Source: Liolophura sinensis
Lineage: Eukaryota; Mollusca; Polyplacophora; Chitonida; Chitonidae
DNA length: 64,000 nt
Assembly: GCF_032854445.1 (NCBI RefSeq)
Contig: NC_088300.1
Location: 17,985,570 to 18,049,569 of the forward strand
Direction: 5' to 3'
Shown here: positions 11,391 to 23,700 of the stretch, one piece after another
Layout: the number at the start of each line of letters is the position of its first letter
Position numbering within the stretch: the stretch's first letter is position 1
Made by a program: the position numbers and the translations under genes
Notes under the pieces: model-generated
Told to the model about the DNA's origin: nothing
Databases searched by the model: none
What the model saw: the letters and a program-made list of their open reading frames with translations, nothing else

Positions 11391-13150
11391 GCTTGACTAA
11401 ACCTCCAAACACTACTGGAATATGAACAAACCATGACCACTTAAATTACCTTTGCTGGCCATTGGTGGCACAGGATGGATATGAATAGGCTATTGGGAAT
11501 TGAGGTGTCATGCCTGGTATCACGTAATTCACAAATGACATTCCTCCTTATTGAAAAGTCGTCATTTTTTCTTCACTTGTGAAGAGACTTGATTTCATTG
11601 AAAGTCCTCTAAGGAATGTCTACCTCCTGGAAATGTTCACAGCTTAAGAGGCGAGTTGCACCCATGAGAAAATGTGTTCCTCTAGAATCGAGATTCAATG
11701 CTTTGTATATTGTACCCAATGCAAATTATCGCTTTGTCTTTAACAGAATCCCCAGAATATGACGTGCTAAGAGCTAGAAGTGAACTTCGCCAAAGAATGT
11801 GCTGGGGTTTAGATGTGTGATGTATGGACTGTCTGCACATAGTGAGTCGAGAGACAGTTTTCGTAGATCAAGTCCATACATACAAAGGCTTGCCTACTAC
11901 TACATGCAAAGAGAATGTTGTATGGGCCTATCACAGGTGGTTGTATATGTAGCTAAAGACGATTTCTAATGATAGAGGGAAGATAATTAACCACAGAAAA
12001 CCTACACCAAGGGAATAGGGTAGTATGCAACATGGAGGAAATGGGCATGACACGGAATGGAAATGTCTAGAAATATAACCAATTAAGAGAGGATTAATTA
12101 ATACCACAAGGACAAACACACACGTGTCACATGAGACAAGCCAGGTTGTACATAAACCCTACACTGCGTGGTAATACATGTGTATGCGTGTCGAACGATG
12201 CGAGTTCACTGTAGTGTCAAACATATGTCGGGTTATTCAAAACCTTCAGTGAATTAAGTGTTGTCGGGAGCGTTATCTGACTACCCCTGGTTGGATCCTC
12301 TTGTTCACCAAGGCTTCACCGCCTGGCGTGGCAGGCTATTGATTCAATAGAATACATATTCTATTATTCTAACAGGATTTTATGTTCAATATGACAAAAT
12401 ACTGTGTTGCAATAACAGAATACATTCTAGCATTACTCAGACAACAGACTTTCTGTTAAAGGTAACATTTTAATTTTTTGAGTGTACATTGTTCAGTTGA
12501 ATAATGGTTGAATGATTTGAGCATAGATTTGAACGTTCTCAGAATTATCTGGGACGACATCGTTGTTTGGAGTATTGAATACGGTATAATGAAAAGACCC
12601 AACTGCATGTTGGAGTACGTTCATTTGGAAGGCTCTGTAAATGCTTCCTTGGATTACAGCTGTAAGGTTTTATGCGCTTTAGAAGTAAGGCGTAAAACAC
12701 CAGTCAAATAAATAAAACATAATTACATGATCTAATAGTAACTCCTCCATCTGCATTGTCATAAACCCTATACGTTACTGATCAATACTCTCAGTATTTC
12801 TCAAGAAAAAATTCAACACGAGTTGTAACAATTATATTGACATCGATGTCCTTTAGTTTATTTGATCGCCCATTTGACAGGCAAAATGTCTTTCAATGAC
12901 GCATAGTCGCATCGCATCATGTTTGGTGTTAAAAGACTATGTTCAGGAGTGAGATAAATGTCGTCCCTTAATATATGGTGCTAACTCCAACAGCATGGAA
13001 TGACAATGTATAGTGGGCCTGTATTTAAAAAAATCGACTGAGATAAAAGGATGCGTGTATGTGAAAAATCCAATGCATCAAAAAACGGTATGTCTGAAGA
13101 GAGTGGATCTACTCAAACTCAATCTAAAAGGCATGTTAAAAAACAGTATT
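11391..13150. other. Intergenic, no gene seen
   Basis: AT-rich DNA with only short unsupported ORFs. I recognise no coding homology, RNA gene or clear repeat. Confidence 0.5.
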
Positions 13151-13398
13151 TAATTTTATTAATTTATTTATTTGACTGGTGTCTTACGCCGTTCTCAAGA
13201 ATACGACGGCGGCCAGCATTATGGTGGGAGAAAGTCGGGCAGAACCCGGTTGAAACCCATCACCATCCACAGGTTGCTGCCAAACCTTCCCCAAGTACCG
13301 CCGGAGAGGAAGTGAGCATGTGCTCAACGCGATAGCATTGGTGAGAGGCTCCTGGGTCAATGCGCCCTGCTGGCGTGCTAACCACCTCGGCCCCCATG
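13151..13398 (-). mobile_element. tRNA-derived SINE-like element
   Basis: Read on the minus strand it has a tRNA-like head (GAGGTGGTTAGCACG, near 13365-13395). A conserved body follows (plus-strand CCAGCATTATGGTGGGAG at 13214), then a tail reading TTCTTGAGAACGGCGTAAG and ending in AT-rich AAATAAAT repeats. Similar copies lie at 14672-14893, 19826-20043, 36112-36290 and 56186-56395. Family assignment is from memory of mollusc SINEs and was not searched. Confidence 0.65.
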
Positions 13399-13623
13399 CT
13401 TCATTTTTCATCGAAGACATACGAATCAAGACTGACGTTTTACGTAAGGGTATTAGGCAGAGTTTTCGCCATGCTGTTGTATGTGACCAATAGGGCCTAT
13501 TAACCTAAATTAAACCATTGTTGTGACGTGACATCAGTGTTGTACACTGGATTATTTTTGACGAACCCAGACTTGGGAGTCTGGATTTGTTACGTTACAC
13601 TTCAGCTGAGTCCCTGTAAGATA

Positions 13624-14003
13624 TCGGTGCTGTCTGCTTGTGGGCTTGTAAAAGACATTTAGCTGCTAAAGGCCATATTTAACCAATTGTCCCACAAACA
13701 ACTCATCGGTGACTTGAATCGGTGCTGCCTGCTTTTCGGCTTGTAAAAGATATTTAGCTGCTATAGGATGTATTTAACCAATTGTCCCACAAACAACTCG
13801 TCGGTGACTCGAATCGGTGCTGTCTGCTTTTCGGCTTGTAAAAGACATTTAGCTGCTATAGGGTGTATTTAACCAATTGTCCCACAAACAACTCGTCGGT
13901 GACTCGAATCGGTGCTGTCTGCTTGTGGACATCTAAAGGACATTTAGTTGTTATAGGCCATATTTAATCAATTGTCCCACAAACAACTCGTCGGTGATTC
14001 GAA
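13624..14003 (+). repeat. Four tandem copies of a ~95-bp unit
   Basis: Units start at about 13624, 13718, 13814 and 13909 (spacing 94, 96, 95). Each runs from TCGGTGCTGTCTGCTT through TTTAACCAATTGTCCCACA to ACAACTCGTCGGTGA. The copies differ by a few substitutions. The last ends in GATTCGAACCC, the complement of a tRNA-type B box. Confidence 0.9.
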
Positions 14004-14671
14004 CCCAATTAAATACTGCTGCTGTAATTGGCACGCCGTCAACTATTCGGGTGAGCTTTAGGGCAGGCTCTACAGGCTTGATGTTTGAAGGGATTATAAT
14101 CTTAACCATATCAGAACACAAACATGAGCAGGTAATCTATCCGCCTGCTTGCGTACAAGCTCACCTATATAGTGTAAGTTCATATCACTCGTCCCAAAGG
14201 ACAACGGGACGCAATCTGTTGAATACATAAAGATATTTTTTGCAGACTGGCAAAGGAATAATATACACGTGCAGTCTATATTTACACATTATGAAATCAG
14301 AAGAAAATGATAAATTAAAAGTATCTTTTAAGGCCTCATCTAGTATTTTAGCCACTCCAATTGCCGCGAGGAATAACGTGCAGATAAACAGTTCGTATAT
14401 ACCGTCAATGTAAGAGATTAAAAGAAACATGTAGCACCAAGTAAAATAAAGTAAATTTGATAATTATTACAACTGTTTCGAATAATCGCCCACGCATAGA
14501 ACAAAATCCGTTGAATATTTCACCTGTTTACTACCTAGTGCAATCCTGGACATAAAATATATCACAGGTTCCTTCAACAAATCCCATAGAACTTTGGAAC
14601 CATATCACATTAAATAGTCAAGGGGAGAATACTCTTGTCAAACACGTGTTGAGTTAGTTTTGTTCGGTGAT
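14004..14671. other. Intergenic, nothing recognised
   Basis: AT-rich spacer between the 95-bp array and the next SINE-like copy. No supported feature. Confidence 0.5.
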
Positions 14672-14893
14672 GTCTGAATAGCTTTTAACGGCGTACTCAA
14701 GAACTTTTCACTCATATACATGGTGGCGGTCAGGTATATGCATGGATGAGTCATGGAGCAACCCACCACCTTTCGCTTCCTATACATGACAAACCTTTTT
14801 ATTTAAAGCTTCTTTGCCAGGCTGAATTATAGTGAGGATTCGAGCCTGCGACCCCATAGCTCAAGGGCAAATCTTATGCGACAAGACCAGCCA
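14672..14893 (-). mobile_element. SINE-like element with good B box
   Basis: On the minus strand the head contains GGCTCGAATCC (plus-strand GGATTCGAGCC at 14836), a near-perfect polymerase III B box. The 3' tail reads GAAAAGTTCTTGAGTACGCC, the tail shared with the other SINE-like copies here. The middle differs from the 13.2-kb copy, so it is a related subfamily or a rearranged copy. Confidence 0.6.
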
Positions 14894-16070
14894 TGAAAGT
14901 TATGACTGTAAAAGCATTACTGCAAAAGCAAGACTGCAACTATATTAAAGTTAAAAGAAAAGAATGGCATACTTTTCGAATAAATATGATAGCGAGTTGT
15001 TTGAGTGTAAAATATTACTGTTCAATTATCATACAAGTACATGCGCAGTGGGGTAGACATTCTGGATGTGGAAAACGAGCGAAGACGACGCTTAGGCACC
15101 GGTAGCTCTTGAATCACAGAGACTTCCGAGGGAATAAAATGAGAAAATTATGTGACAATGCTTATCCAGCCTTCTGGTCCTACTACATGTATATCGGCAT
15201 ATATTCCAAAACCCCAAATACTCAGTGTATATACAGACGAAGATTTTCCAAAACCCGAATTATAATGCATGTAAGATTTTGCTGCTGTAAGCGCTGGGTG
15301 AGTGGAGGGAGGTGTTGCCTATGCTGCCATTATTTGTTTGTTACGTGTGTGACATTACCTATATGTATAGCTTGAATCTCTGTCATTACACGATGTTTCT
15401 GTTATTTGAATGTTAATACGTTGTCGCGTCTTCCCAGTCACAGCAGGCCTATATGTGATCGCAGGGTGTAATGCGCGGAAAGGAAAAAGGTATCATTGTA
15501 TGGGTAGCTCTATGCAACGTTCATGCTCGACGGAAAGATGTTCAAATATGTTTAAATTCTGTCAAGGATTTATTTGTGTTAAAGAAAGACTGTTTAGATA
15601 TTTCTTTTGTGATAAAGACATATACAATTGTTGTAGACCGATGCGCGTAACACTGCGACAGATCTGCAGTTATTATATACCTGTATTTCAATGAATGCAT
15701 TAGATTAATTCGTTATCAGGAACGGGTTAATCCATTGGATCGATGAAAGTGCAGTCCATGATCACACAGGAAGTTTTTTGTGAGCGTACACAATACATGC
15801 GTACATATGTATGTGTGAAGTTGCGTATAGGCCCTATATGCTGTCCGTTATAAAACTACTGCATGTATGAGGGATGCCTACGGGTCATTGTACTTTACGC
15901 AGAAAAGACTACCGCAGCTAGGTCCAGCTATAAATCATGTATATAGCAGTCTAAAGTTAGACTGACATCCACGTGGGCTTCAACGTGGGCTCCAACAGCT
16001 GACCTCTGACCGATACACGTATACTCTCAAAAAAGCTTCATTTAAATCCATCCCCTAGCTGAGGGACAGA
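14894..16070. other. Intergenic, no gene seen
   Basis: Contains short ORFs with no recognisable homology. No supported RNA or repeat, apart from a short AACGGGTTAATCC phrase near 15722 that resembles the inverted-repeat element just downstream. Confidence 0.45.
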
Positions 16071-16254
16071 GGATTGTATTTTCGTCTAACGGATTAATCC
16101 GTTTCTAAGAACGAATTATTAAATTCGAATTAAACCGTAATCGGGAACAGATTAGTTCGTGAAATTGATTGCATTTTTATCTATCTAACAGATTAATCCG
16201 TTTCTAATAGGGAATTATTAAACCCGTTCCTCATTAAGTCCGAAAATGCAATCC
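16071..16254. mobile_element. MITE-like element with 14-bp terminal inverted repeats
   Basis: The left end GGATTGTATTTTCG (16071-16084) and right end CGAAAATGCAATCC (16241-16254) are inverted repeats with one mismatch. Inside are two copies of a phrase containing GATTAATCCGTTTCTAA about 95 bp apart. The first copy is the 14-bp perfect palindrome ACGGATTAATCCGT. No coding capacity. Confidence 0.55.
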
Positions 16255-18176
16255 GTCATCGGATGATTCCTTTGAGGGTTTATCATGGGAGCTAGTGTTG
16301 CACGGTGCTCATCGCCATTCAGAATTGAAGAGGTTATGGAGGAGTGACCTCATTCATTTTCCTCATAAAATATTCGCATGTGACGGTCCGCATGTACTCT
16401 CAAAAAGGCAATATTTACCCTTCTGTACATATGTTTGTGTGCCTGGTGATGTAAACAAGACGTATATAGCATGCAGGTATACAATATTGTATCAATTTTT
16501 AGTGAGTGTGAGTACCAATATCCATAAATACGATTTATATGCATTTTTGATACAGTTAATGCATGTGCCTAGCTGAGGTACACATCTTGTATAGCTTTTG
16601 TACCCTCTTTATGTTTAGTATATATAATTTGTGTATTGTATATAAATGTACCGGTATTAATGTTTTGTCAATTATATTATTTACTTGTTGTTGACATTCT
16701 GTGCCCCGTATGGAGCCTCAATACCGTCGCGTATTCTTCTTTCAATATAATCGAATTGACCACATGCATAGTTATTCGCAGTTCAATTTGACACGACTTT
16801 GACCTCGCCACTGACCTGTGCTATTATGGCAGAATACATGTATCTGTATGGCCCTGAATAGTTCATGTGCGGTGTCAAAACTTAAAATAGCTGAATTAGC
16901 ACAGAATATCTACACAAGGATTTCTCTCCACTCAGAAGATGCCGTGTGTACCCACAAACCATATAACAGCAATGCGCTAACCGTGTGGACTTTGGACTCT
17001 GGGAGGTGGAAAAAACTGGAATGCAAAGTTAGTGGGGACTGACTGTGCAGGTTTTTTTTTTACATGTCAACGGCTTTCAAACAAGGCCAGGATATCAGCG
17101 CTTTTCACGGATTATCACACGAGATCTGTTGCACCTTAAATCAGCTGCTGTCTAGCAAGAGTTTATAAAGCAGGTTAGTCTTTCAACTTTGTTATTTATC
17201 ATCAATATTTGATGTTACTCACTTGCGGGGTGTCATATGTCGAATATATACACATGACTACACCGTTCATGTCTGTGAAAACAAATTAATGTTCGGCATA
17301 CGCGATGTACCTGTGCGACCTGCGGCCTCGTACTCAAGTAGCCGAAAGGGCACATTCTGTCAACTTATGATACAACAACATGTATTTATTTTTTAATTTC
17401 AAAATTGAAAACCAGATAGCCTTAAAATATCAACCCGCAGAATCATGAAATAAAGAGGGCGTTACATATACGCCTTCAAACTGCCGAATCAAAACGCACA
17501 ATTTGATAGAATGTCGCTTTTAATTTTTGACAATTAATTTTACATGGTGAAAATGCTAATGAGTAATTTCTTTTGTATGATATAAAGAGTATAGTTTATA
17601 GTGCTTTGTGCAGGTAGATTTCATATACGGGGTAACGACGGGAATAACTCTCACTTAGTGTATACGACGGGGATAAAACTAAAACTGGGTCACCACGGAC
17701 AGGCAGGGTGTGATGGAGGTGTGTGCTGAAACTATTTAATATTCAGTAGCCTTCTGGCCAATGGAATCGTTGCCTTTGTGCAGCGTGGCACATACAATTT
17801 ACCTTTGGCGGGGTTGAGCTATTCACAACCCAAACATGTCTTTTTGTGTTTTGCGTAATGGTGAGATAAACACAATGTATACACACTCAACAGATAAAGG
17901 CAGTGTGTACAGACCTTCAAGTGAACCTACCTTTTGTTGATATAGACTGTTTCTAGAATATAAAGTTGCATGTGACATCATCACTCTGACAGAACAATAG
18001 CCATACTCAGCCATATTGGAGTCCTTTTAACATGGGTTGATATAGCCACATTACTCCAATATGGCTGCCAGAAGTGGGTCATCCACCTCCCCCCCCCCCC
18101 ACAATATGGAATACATACCATACACTACTTTTTATCTTCAATAACAAAAATTGTCTGTGTTTTTCTTCTTTTTCAG
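16255..18176. other. Intergenic or upstream region, no gene seen
   Basis: No conserved coding signal. Poly-C tract of ten at about 18091-18100. Confidence 0.45.
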
Positions 18177-18230
18177 GTTACACATACTTTTATGTGGCAG
18201 TTAACGAACTAAAAAGCCTAGTTTTATTTG
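18177..18230 (+). other. Possible small orphan exon
   Basis: Fifty-four bases are bounded by an excellent acceptor (TTCTTCTTTTTCAG) and an excellent donor (TTTG|GTAAGTA). The frame is open and in phase 0 would read through without stops. It could be an untranslated 5' exon of the downstream acyl-CoA synthetase gene, whose first coding exon also follows an acceptor, or a chance pairing. RNA evidence would decide. Confidence 0.3.
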
Positions 18231-18885
18231 GTAAGTATTTTAACAGACACAAAAGATGATCTGTTCCTATATAAATTTATCAGGAGATGGATTAATTGTT
18301 AGGAAGTCTGAAAATATTGTGACATTAAGTTACTCCACCACATAATTCACCCCCAAGCTATCTAAGTTCTCTGTTCCCCACCTTCCTCCCACACCATCCC
18401 CATCATTCTTCCCTCCTTCTTTTCTGTAGGTTTGCCTGGGTGTAATCAAGTTACAGGGCCCTGTAATGTGGTATACTGGTTTCACCTGAGTAACCACATG
18501 CCTGACCCAGCTATTCACCTGTATCAGGTGTAATTATTGGTGTTTTGTAACACTAACCTATTAAAATCTGAATTCTAGGTCAACCATTGAAATAGCTGGT
18601 AAGCATACAAGGTCATTTATACAGGGAAAAGTCAACACAAGGCTGTAGGGATGTTTGGGTTGATAGGCTGTGTGAAAAGGCTTAGCGGCTTATCGTCTTT
18701 TATAGCTTGTCAACTTTTATATTTATCACTCTACTGTCATGCCTGATTTACAATCCTCAAAATAATTGTGAACACTTGACTTGTCACATTGCATTGCTGT
18801 GTGTGGATTAAACTAGAAACTGTGTAATATATAATATATAAAAAAGTGTAACAGTATATTGAAGCCTTTTCCTGTATTTAATGTA
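18231..18885. other. Noncoding, nothing recognised
   Basis: AT-rich sequence with no supported feature. Confidence 0.45.
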
Positions 18886-19098
18886 CCCTAATTCTTCAAC
18901 CTTTTTGTCCACCTCAGCAACCAGTATTATGAAGCATTCTGGGAGAACTAGAGGACATAGAGAAATAATGTGCACATTTTTATGAAGCTTGCATCTTTAG
19001 TGACGCAAACAAATTGTTTTTAGCATCATTTTCATAATCATTTTGTGCATAAATTCCACTGAAAAAGTGCTTTAGTGGGTAAAAATGTTGAAGATTTC
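18886..19098. mobile_element. MITE-like element, copy 1
   Basis: Begins CCCTAATTCTTCAACCTTTT and ends AAAAATGTTGAAGATTTC, an imperfect terminal inverted repeat. Internal sequence matches the element at 29265-29451: the shared order is AGCATTCTG, GAGAACTA, AGAGAAATAAT, AAGTGCTTTA. It has no coding potential. Confidence 0.65.
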
Positions 19099-19825
19099 AT
19101 TCAGGTGCACTATGGGCTTTTCTCGGCCAGACAGACCATGTGACTCACAAATTCCCGTTTACAGCAATATGCTCCAATATTACAAATCTTGCGTGATAAT
19201 GCATGAAAAGCAGATAGTGCACCGAGCTTGAAGATTAACAGTATTCAGTTTGTATGTATACATGTACCTGTACATGCATGGGTTACATATAGCCTGCCAT
19301 AAAATTACACTTTAAGAAGAATTGCTCAGTAAATTTGTGGCATTTCTAAAGCGCCAGTTTGCAGTATTGTGCAGAGTGATAAGTGTATATTGTGTATACC
19401 TTCAAGGATAGTGGAGACTAGGATAAAATAATATAATATACCCAGGCAGGACAAAAGCTGGCCAAGACACACCACCTCTGGTGTAACAGATTGATTTTGA
19501 AGTTGCACAGCTTGAGTACTTAAGCTTTTGAAAGTTGTATTCAGGTCGGCGAGAAAAAGTCTATACATTTCTGATATAATGCATAAGGGTAATTTTGCAC
19601 TAAAGTGAGTAAATATATTATGTGTTAAAATGGCTATGTGTGTTTGCTAAAACATGAACTTATGCATAAACATGTACTTAAAGGCTGAAGGCCAGTAGGA
19701 CTAACATAATGTCATGATATTGATGTAGTGAAAGGTGTACAAATATAATATGCTAACCTGATAAACAGGTTTTAAGATTTTGTTAGGTTCAGTTGGAGTG
19801 AAGAGACTTCCATTTCATTACACTG
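19099..19825. other. Noncoding, nothing recognised
   Basis: AT-rich sequence with no supported feature. Confidence 0.45.
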
Positions 19826-20043
19826 GGCCTCGGTGACATAGTTTCCAATGTGATCAGATCACTGTGATTTCAAATCTAGCTCTTCTTACTTCCTCTCTGG
19901 CTGTTTGTGGGAAGCACTGCCGTTAACCTGAGGATACTTGCGAGTTTCCAAAGCCCATTTTTTCCTCTCACCATAGTGCTGGCCATGGTAGGAAAAGTGA
20001 AATATTCTTGAGTAAAACTTCAATCAAATAAATAAATAAAATA
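19826..20043 (+). mobile_element. SINE-like element, plus orientation
   Basis: Head GGGCCTCGGTGACATAGTTT followed by a degenerate B box (GATTTCAAATC). The tail TGAAATATTCTTGAGTAAAA is followed by CAATCAAATAAATAAATAAA. It is the plus-strand version of the copies at 13.2, 36.1 and 56.2 kb. Confidence 0.6.
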
Positions 20044-20391
20044 AATATCTGAACACTTTTGATTACCGGTCAATTCTCAGTATATACCAGTACATACATG
20101 TTGTTTTTGCGTGTCTATTATCATGTAGATCCAGCTGTTCATATTTCATGCACCTTTATGATATTTAATGGTTCATAGTACTGATATATAATTTCTTTCT
20201 CTATCTGTAGAAATAACTTTATACTTTCTGTACTCTGAATGTTGAAAATTTGAATGGAAATCTGTCCAGTGTACATATTTCAACAAAGTAATGGAAATAA
20301 TGATGATGCAGCAGTAAATGGACAAAATTTCTCATTTCCAAAAAAAATTTAAAAATTCCACTGTCTTAATCCTTTGTTTTCTTCACAACAG
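20044..20391 (+). other. Sequence upstream of first coding exon
   Basis: It ends with a good acceptor (TTTGTTTTCTTCACAACAG at 20391). The first coding exon is therefore probably preceded by an untranslated exon that I cannot place. No promoter is recognised. Confidence 0.4.
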
Positions 20392-20413
20392 GTAACAACT
20401 GAAGAGAGCCAAT

Positions 20414-20752
20414 ATGATGTCTGTGCCACTGAGGAAAACTTTGACACCAATAGAGAATTGCCAGTTTAGAAAACAACTTCAGAACCTTATCTTAAGGAAT
20501 TTCATCCCAGGTGGTAGTGCAAATTACCCACGATGCCTCAGTGGTATGACAACGAGATTGAAAAGACATCCCTGTGCGGTGAATGACCAGCCATGCATTG
20601 TGCGCTCGCTCCAGGATTCTGCAACTTCTCCAGTTATCTCCCATAATAATATCATTCGTAGTCGTCAAGAAGATGTTGAGATTCCCAATGTCTCCCTTGT
20701 GGAGTATATATTCTCAAGGATTGACTCCCATCGTCAAGATTCCATTGCTTTG
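20414..20752 (+). CDS. ACS coding exon 1: start codon and N-terminal extension
   Basis: Encodes 113 residues and ends in phase 0 at TTG|GTAAGT. The first ATG of the open frame is chosen; a second ATG follows at once (MM). The first 50 or so residues are rich in Arg and Lys with only one Glu and no Asp before residue 50, as in mitochondrial presequences (inference). Recognisable family sequence begins near [16 protein letters not shown] 5' UTR of 22 nt (20392-20413) precedes it within this exon. Confidence 0.88.
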
Positions 20753-23700
20753 GTAAGTATCAAATTGGTTTGCATTCAGTATTTGTGGCATTTGAATTTC
20801 GAGAAATTTTTTTCATGTCTTGTTAGTTAGACTCACTTTTGTGGGTTGCCCATTTTTTTTTTATCTGACAGTTCCAGTAATATCTGGATTAACTTTCTAA
20901 AATAACTATACTGGCCCATCCTTCACCTCTGTTCTCTGCTGTTACAGTATCATGCTACAACTGGCCCATCCTTCACCTCTGTTCTCTGCTGTTACAGTAT
21001 AATGCTACAACTGGCCCATCCTTCACCTCTGTTCTCTGCTGTTACAGTATAATGCTACAATTGGCCCATCCTTCACCTCTGTTCTCTGCTGTTACAGTGT
21101 AATGCTACAACTGGCCCATCCTTCACCTCTGTTCCCTGCTGTTACAGTATAATGCTACATCTGGCCAGTCCTTCACCTTTTTTCTCTAATGTAACAAGAT
21201 AATGGTACATCTGGCCAGTCCTTCAACTTTTTTCTCTAATGTTACAAGATCATGGTACTACTGGCCAATCCTTCACCTTTTTTCTCTAACGTTACAGGTT
21301 AATGGCACATCTGGCCAGTCCTTCACATTTCTTGTCTGTTGTTCCAGCTTAATGGTACAACTAGCCAGTCATTCACCGTTGTTCTCTAATGTTCATAGGA
21401 CAGTGGTACAACTGGCCAGACCCTCACCTCTGTTCTTTGCTGGTACAGGTTAATGATACACCTGGCCAGTCCTTCACCTCTGCTCTCTACTGTTCCAGGT
21501 TAATGGTACAACTGGTCAGTCCTTGACCTCTGCTCTCTAAAGTGACAGGTTAATGGCACAACTGGCCAATCCTTCACCTTTGCTCTCTACTGTTCCAGGT
21601 TAATGATACACCCGGCCAGTCCTTCACCTCTATTCTTTATTGTTCCAGGTTAATGGTACAACTGGTCAGTCCTTGACCTCTGTTCTCCACTGTTCCAGGT
21701 TAATGGTACAATTGGCCAATCTTTCACCTCTGTTCTCTGCTGTTCCAGGTTACTAGTACACCTAGCCAGTCCTTCACCTTTGTTCTCTTATGTAACAGAT
21801 TAATGGTACAACTGACCAGTCCTTCACCTTTGTTCTTTACTGTTCTAGGTTAATGGTACAATTGGCCAATCTTTCACCTCTGTTCTCTGCTGTTCCAGGT
21901 TACTAGTACACCTAGCCAGTCCTTCACCTTTGCTCTCTTATGTAACAGGTTAATGGTACAACTGGTCAATCTTTCACCCCTGTTCTCTGCTGTTCCATGT
22001 TACTAGTACACCTAGCCAATCCTTCACCTTTGTTCTCTTATGTAACAGGTTAATGGTACAACTGGGGAGTCCATGACATTTGCCCAGCTGAAAGCATCCG
22101 TCAGGAAAGTTGCCAGTGCCCTGACAAGGCTGAGGTATAAGAAAGGTGACTGTGTGTGCTTGTTCTCACCCAATGTACCCGAATTCTGCATTATGTTCCT
22201 GGCGGTGTCTGCTATTGGAGGTATTGTGACCACAGCAAACCCGCTCTATAGTGCAAGTAAGTACAGTACAGACCGCTTCAGTAAACAGAAATAAGCGAGT
22301 ATTTTTTTCTGTGCTAGTGTTCGCCTATTCCATCAGCGGGAGGATGTTGGAACATTGTAAAGGCCTGGATGTAATGATGTGTTATTACAGTTACATGTAA
22401 TTTCATTACATTCACCTCACATTTCACTTGTGCTGTACATAAATGTAGACTGTAAATACCGTGGAATGAATCCCTGGTATAGGAAAAATACCAAAATAAA
22501 CACCAAAGCTACAGTTTCTCTGATGAGATCTTGTGTGTTGGGGAGAAGTTTGATTTTTCAATATCGATACTGAATAAATATTTGCATATACTACATGTAG
22601 TAGAAGTAAGGCCCAAAATTCTACACCCAGATATGGCTGATGATACATGTAGGCCTATACACCATCCAGCACGTTGTTTTATCAATGATCCTAGGATTGT
22701 TAGTTCACTGATAATCTTTTTTGCATTTTGCTACATGTATGCAAGTATTCATGTAATACAAAGAGCATTGGCAAACAACTGGACATGAATACATAAATCT
22801 GCTGATGACAGCTTATATTAATTAACAACCTGTGTTTTTGCTCAGAGGAGCTTGCTCAACAGCTTAAACACTCTCAGTCTGTGGCTGTGGTTACAAAGGA
22901 GGCTACTGCAGACCTGGTGAAGGAAGCCTGTGCCTCTCAGACAGCTGTCAAGGTAAGTATACCATTTGCTAGTGTAAAATTAATTGGTTCAAATGAGCAC
23001 TGGAACCTGTACTGCTTGAAGACAAGCTTCGTTATTATTTGTTTGATGATGTCTGTAATTCAAAAAATTTAGTTGTGTTCGCATTCCCACTGCTTCAGAG
23101 TACTTTGCATAAAATTCCCTAAATGCTGAACAGTGCGGAAGGATATAGCAAGATGATCAGTGTTAAAGTCTCAGATATTATACAACTTACACTTGACTCA
23201 TCAAATGAAAATTGGATAAGACTGGTTTATTTATTTAAGATTGCAGCAAGTCACATACCTTTGTTCTGTTGTCATTTGACTCTGACAAGACGATACAAAA
23301 AGTCGCATCATTTGAATGTAGTTTAACCAACACAGATTGTTGTCTGTGCAAACTATGTATATTAATTAACTGAGTAACTTTTGAGACAGTCATGCATGCA
23401 TGCAGTATCTTTGCCGTATTAAGATCTCAGCCGGTTTTGCAGTCTACCATAAAAGCTTGAACAGGTTCATTCACCTCTTTGGAGCTTTGTTAGGCATGTT
23501 TTTCTTGATCAGGAAATCATTGTGCTGGGAGAAGCAGAGGGATGTCGGCCATTTTCCTCCCTACTAGAGGATGATGGGAAAGCCTTCCCTGAGAATGTGG
23601 ACATTGATCCCAGAAAGGACATTCTAGTACTGCCGTACTCCAGCGGTACTACAGGGCTCCCAAAGGGAGTGATGCTGTCCCACAGGAATGTCGTCTCTAA

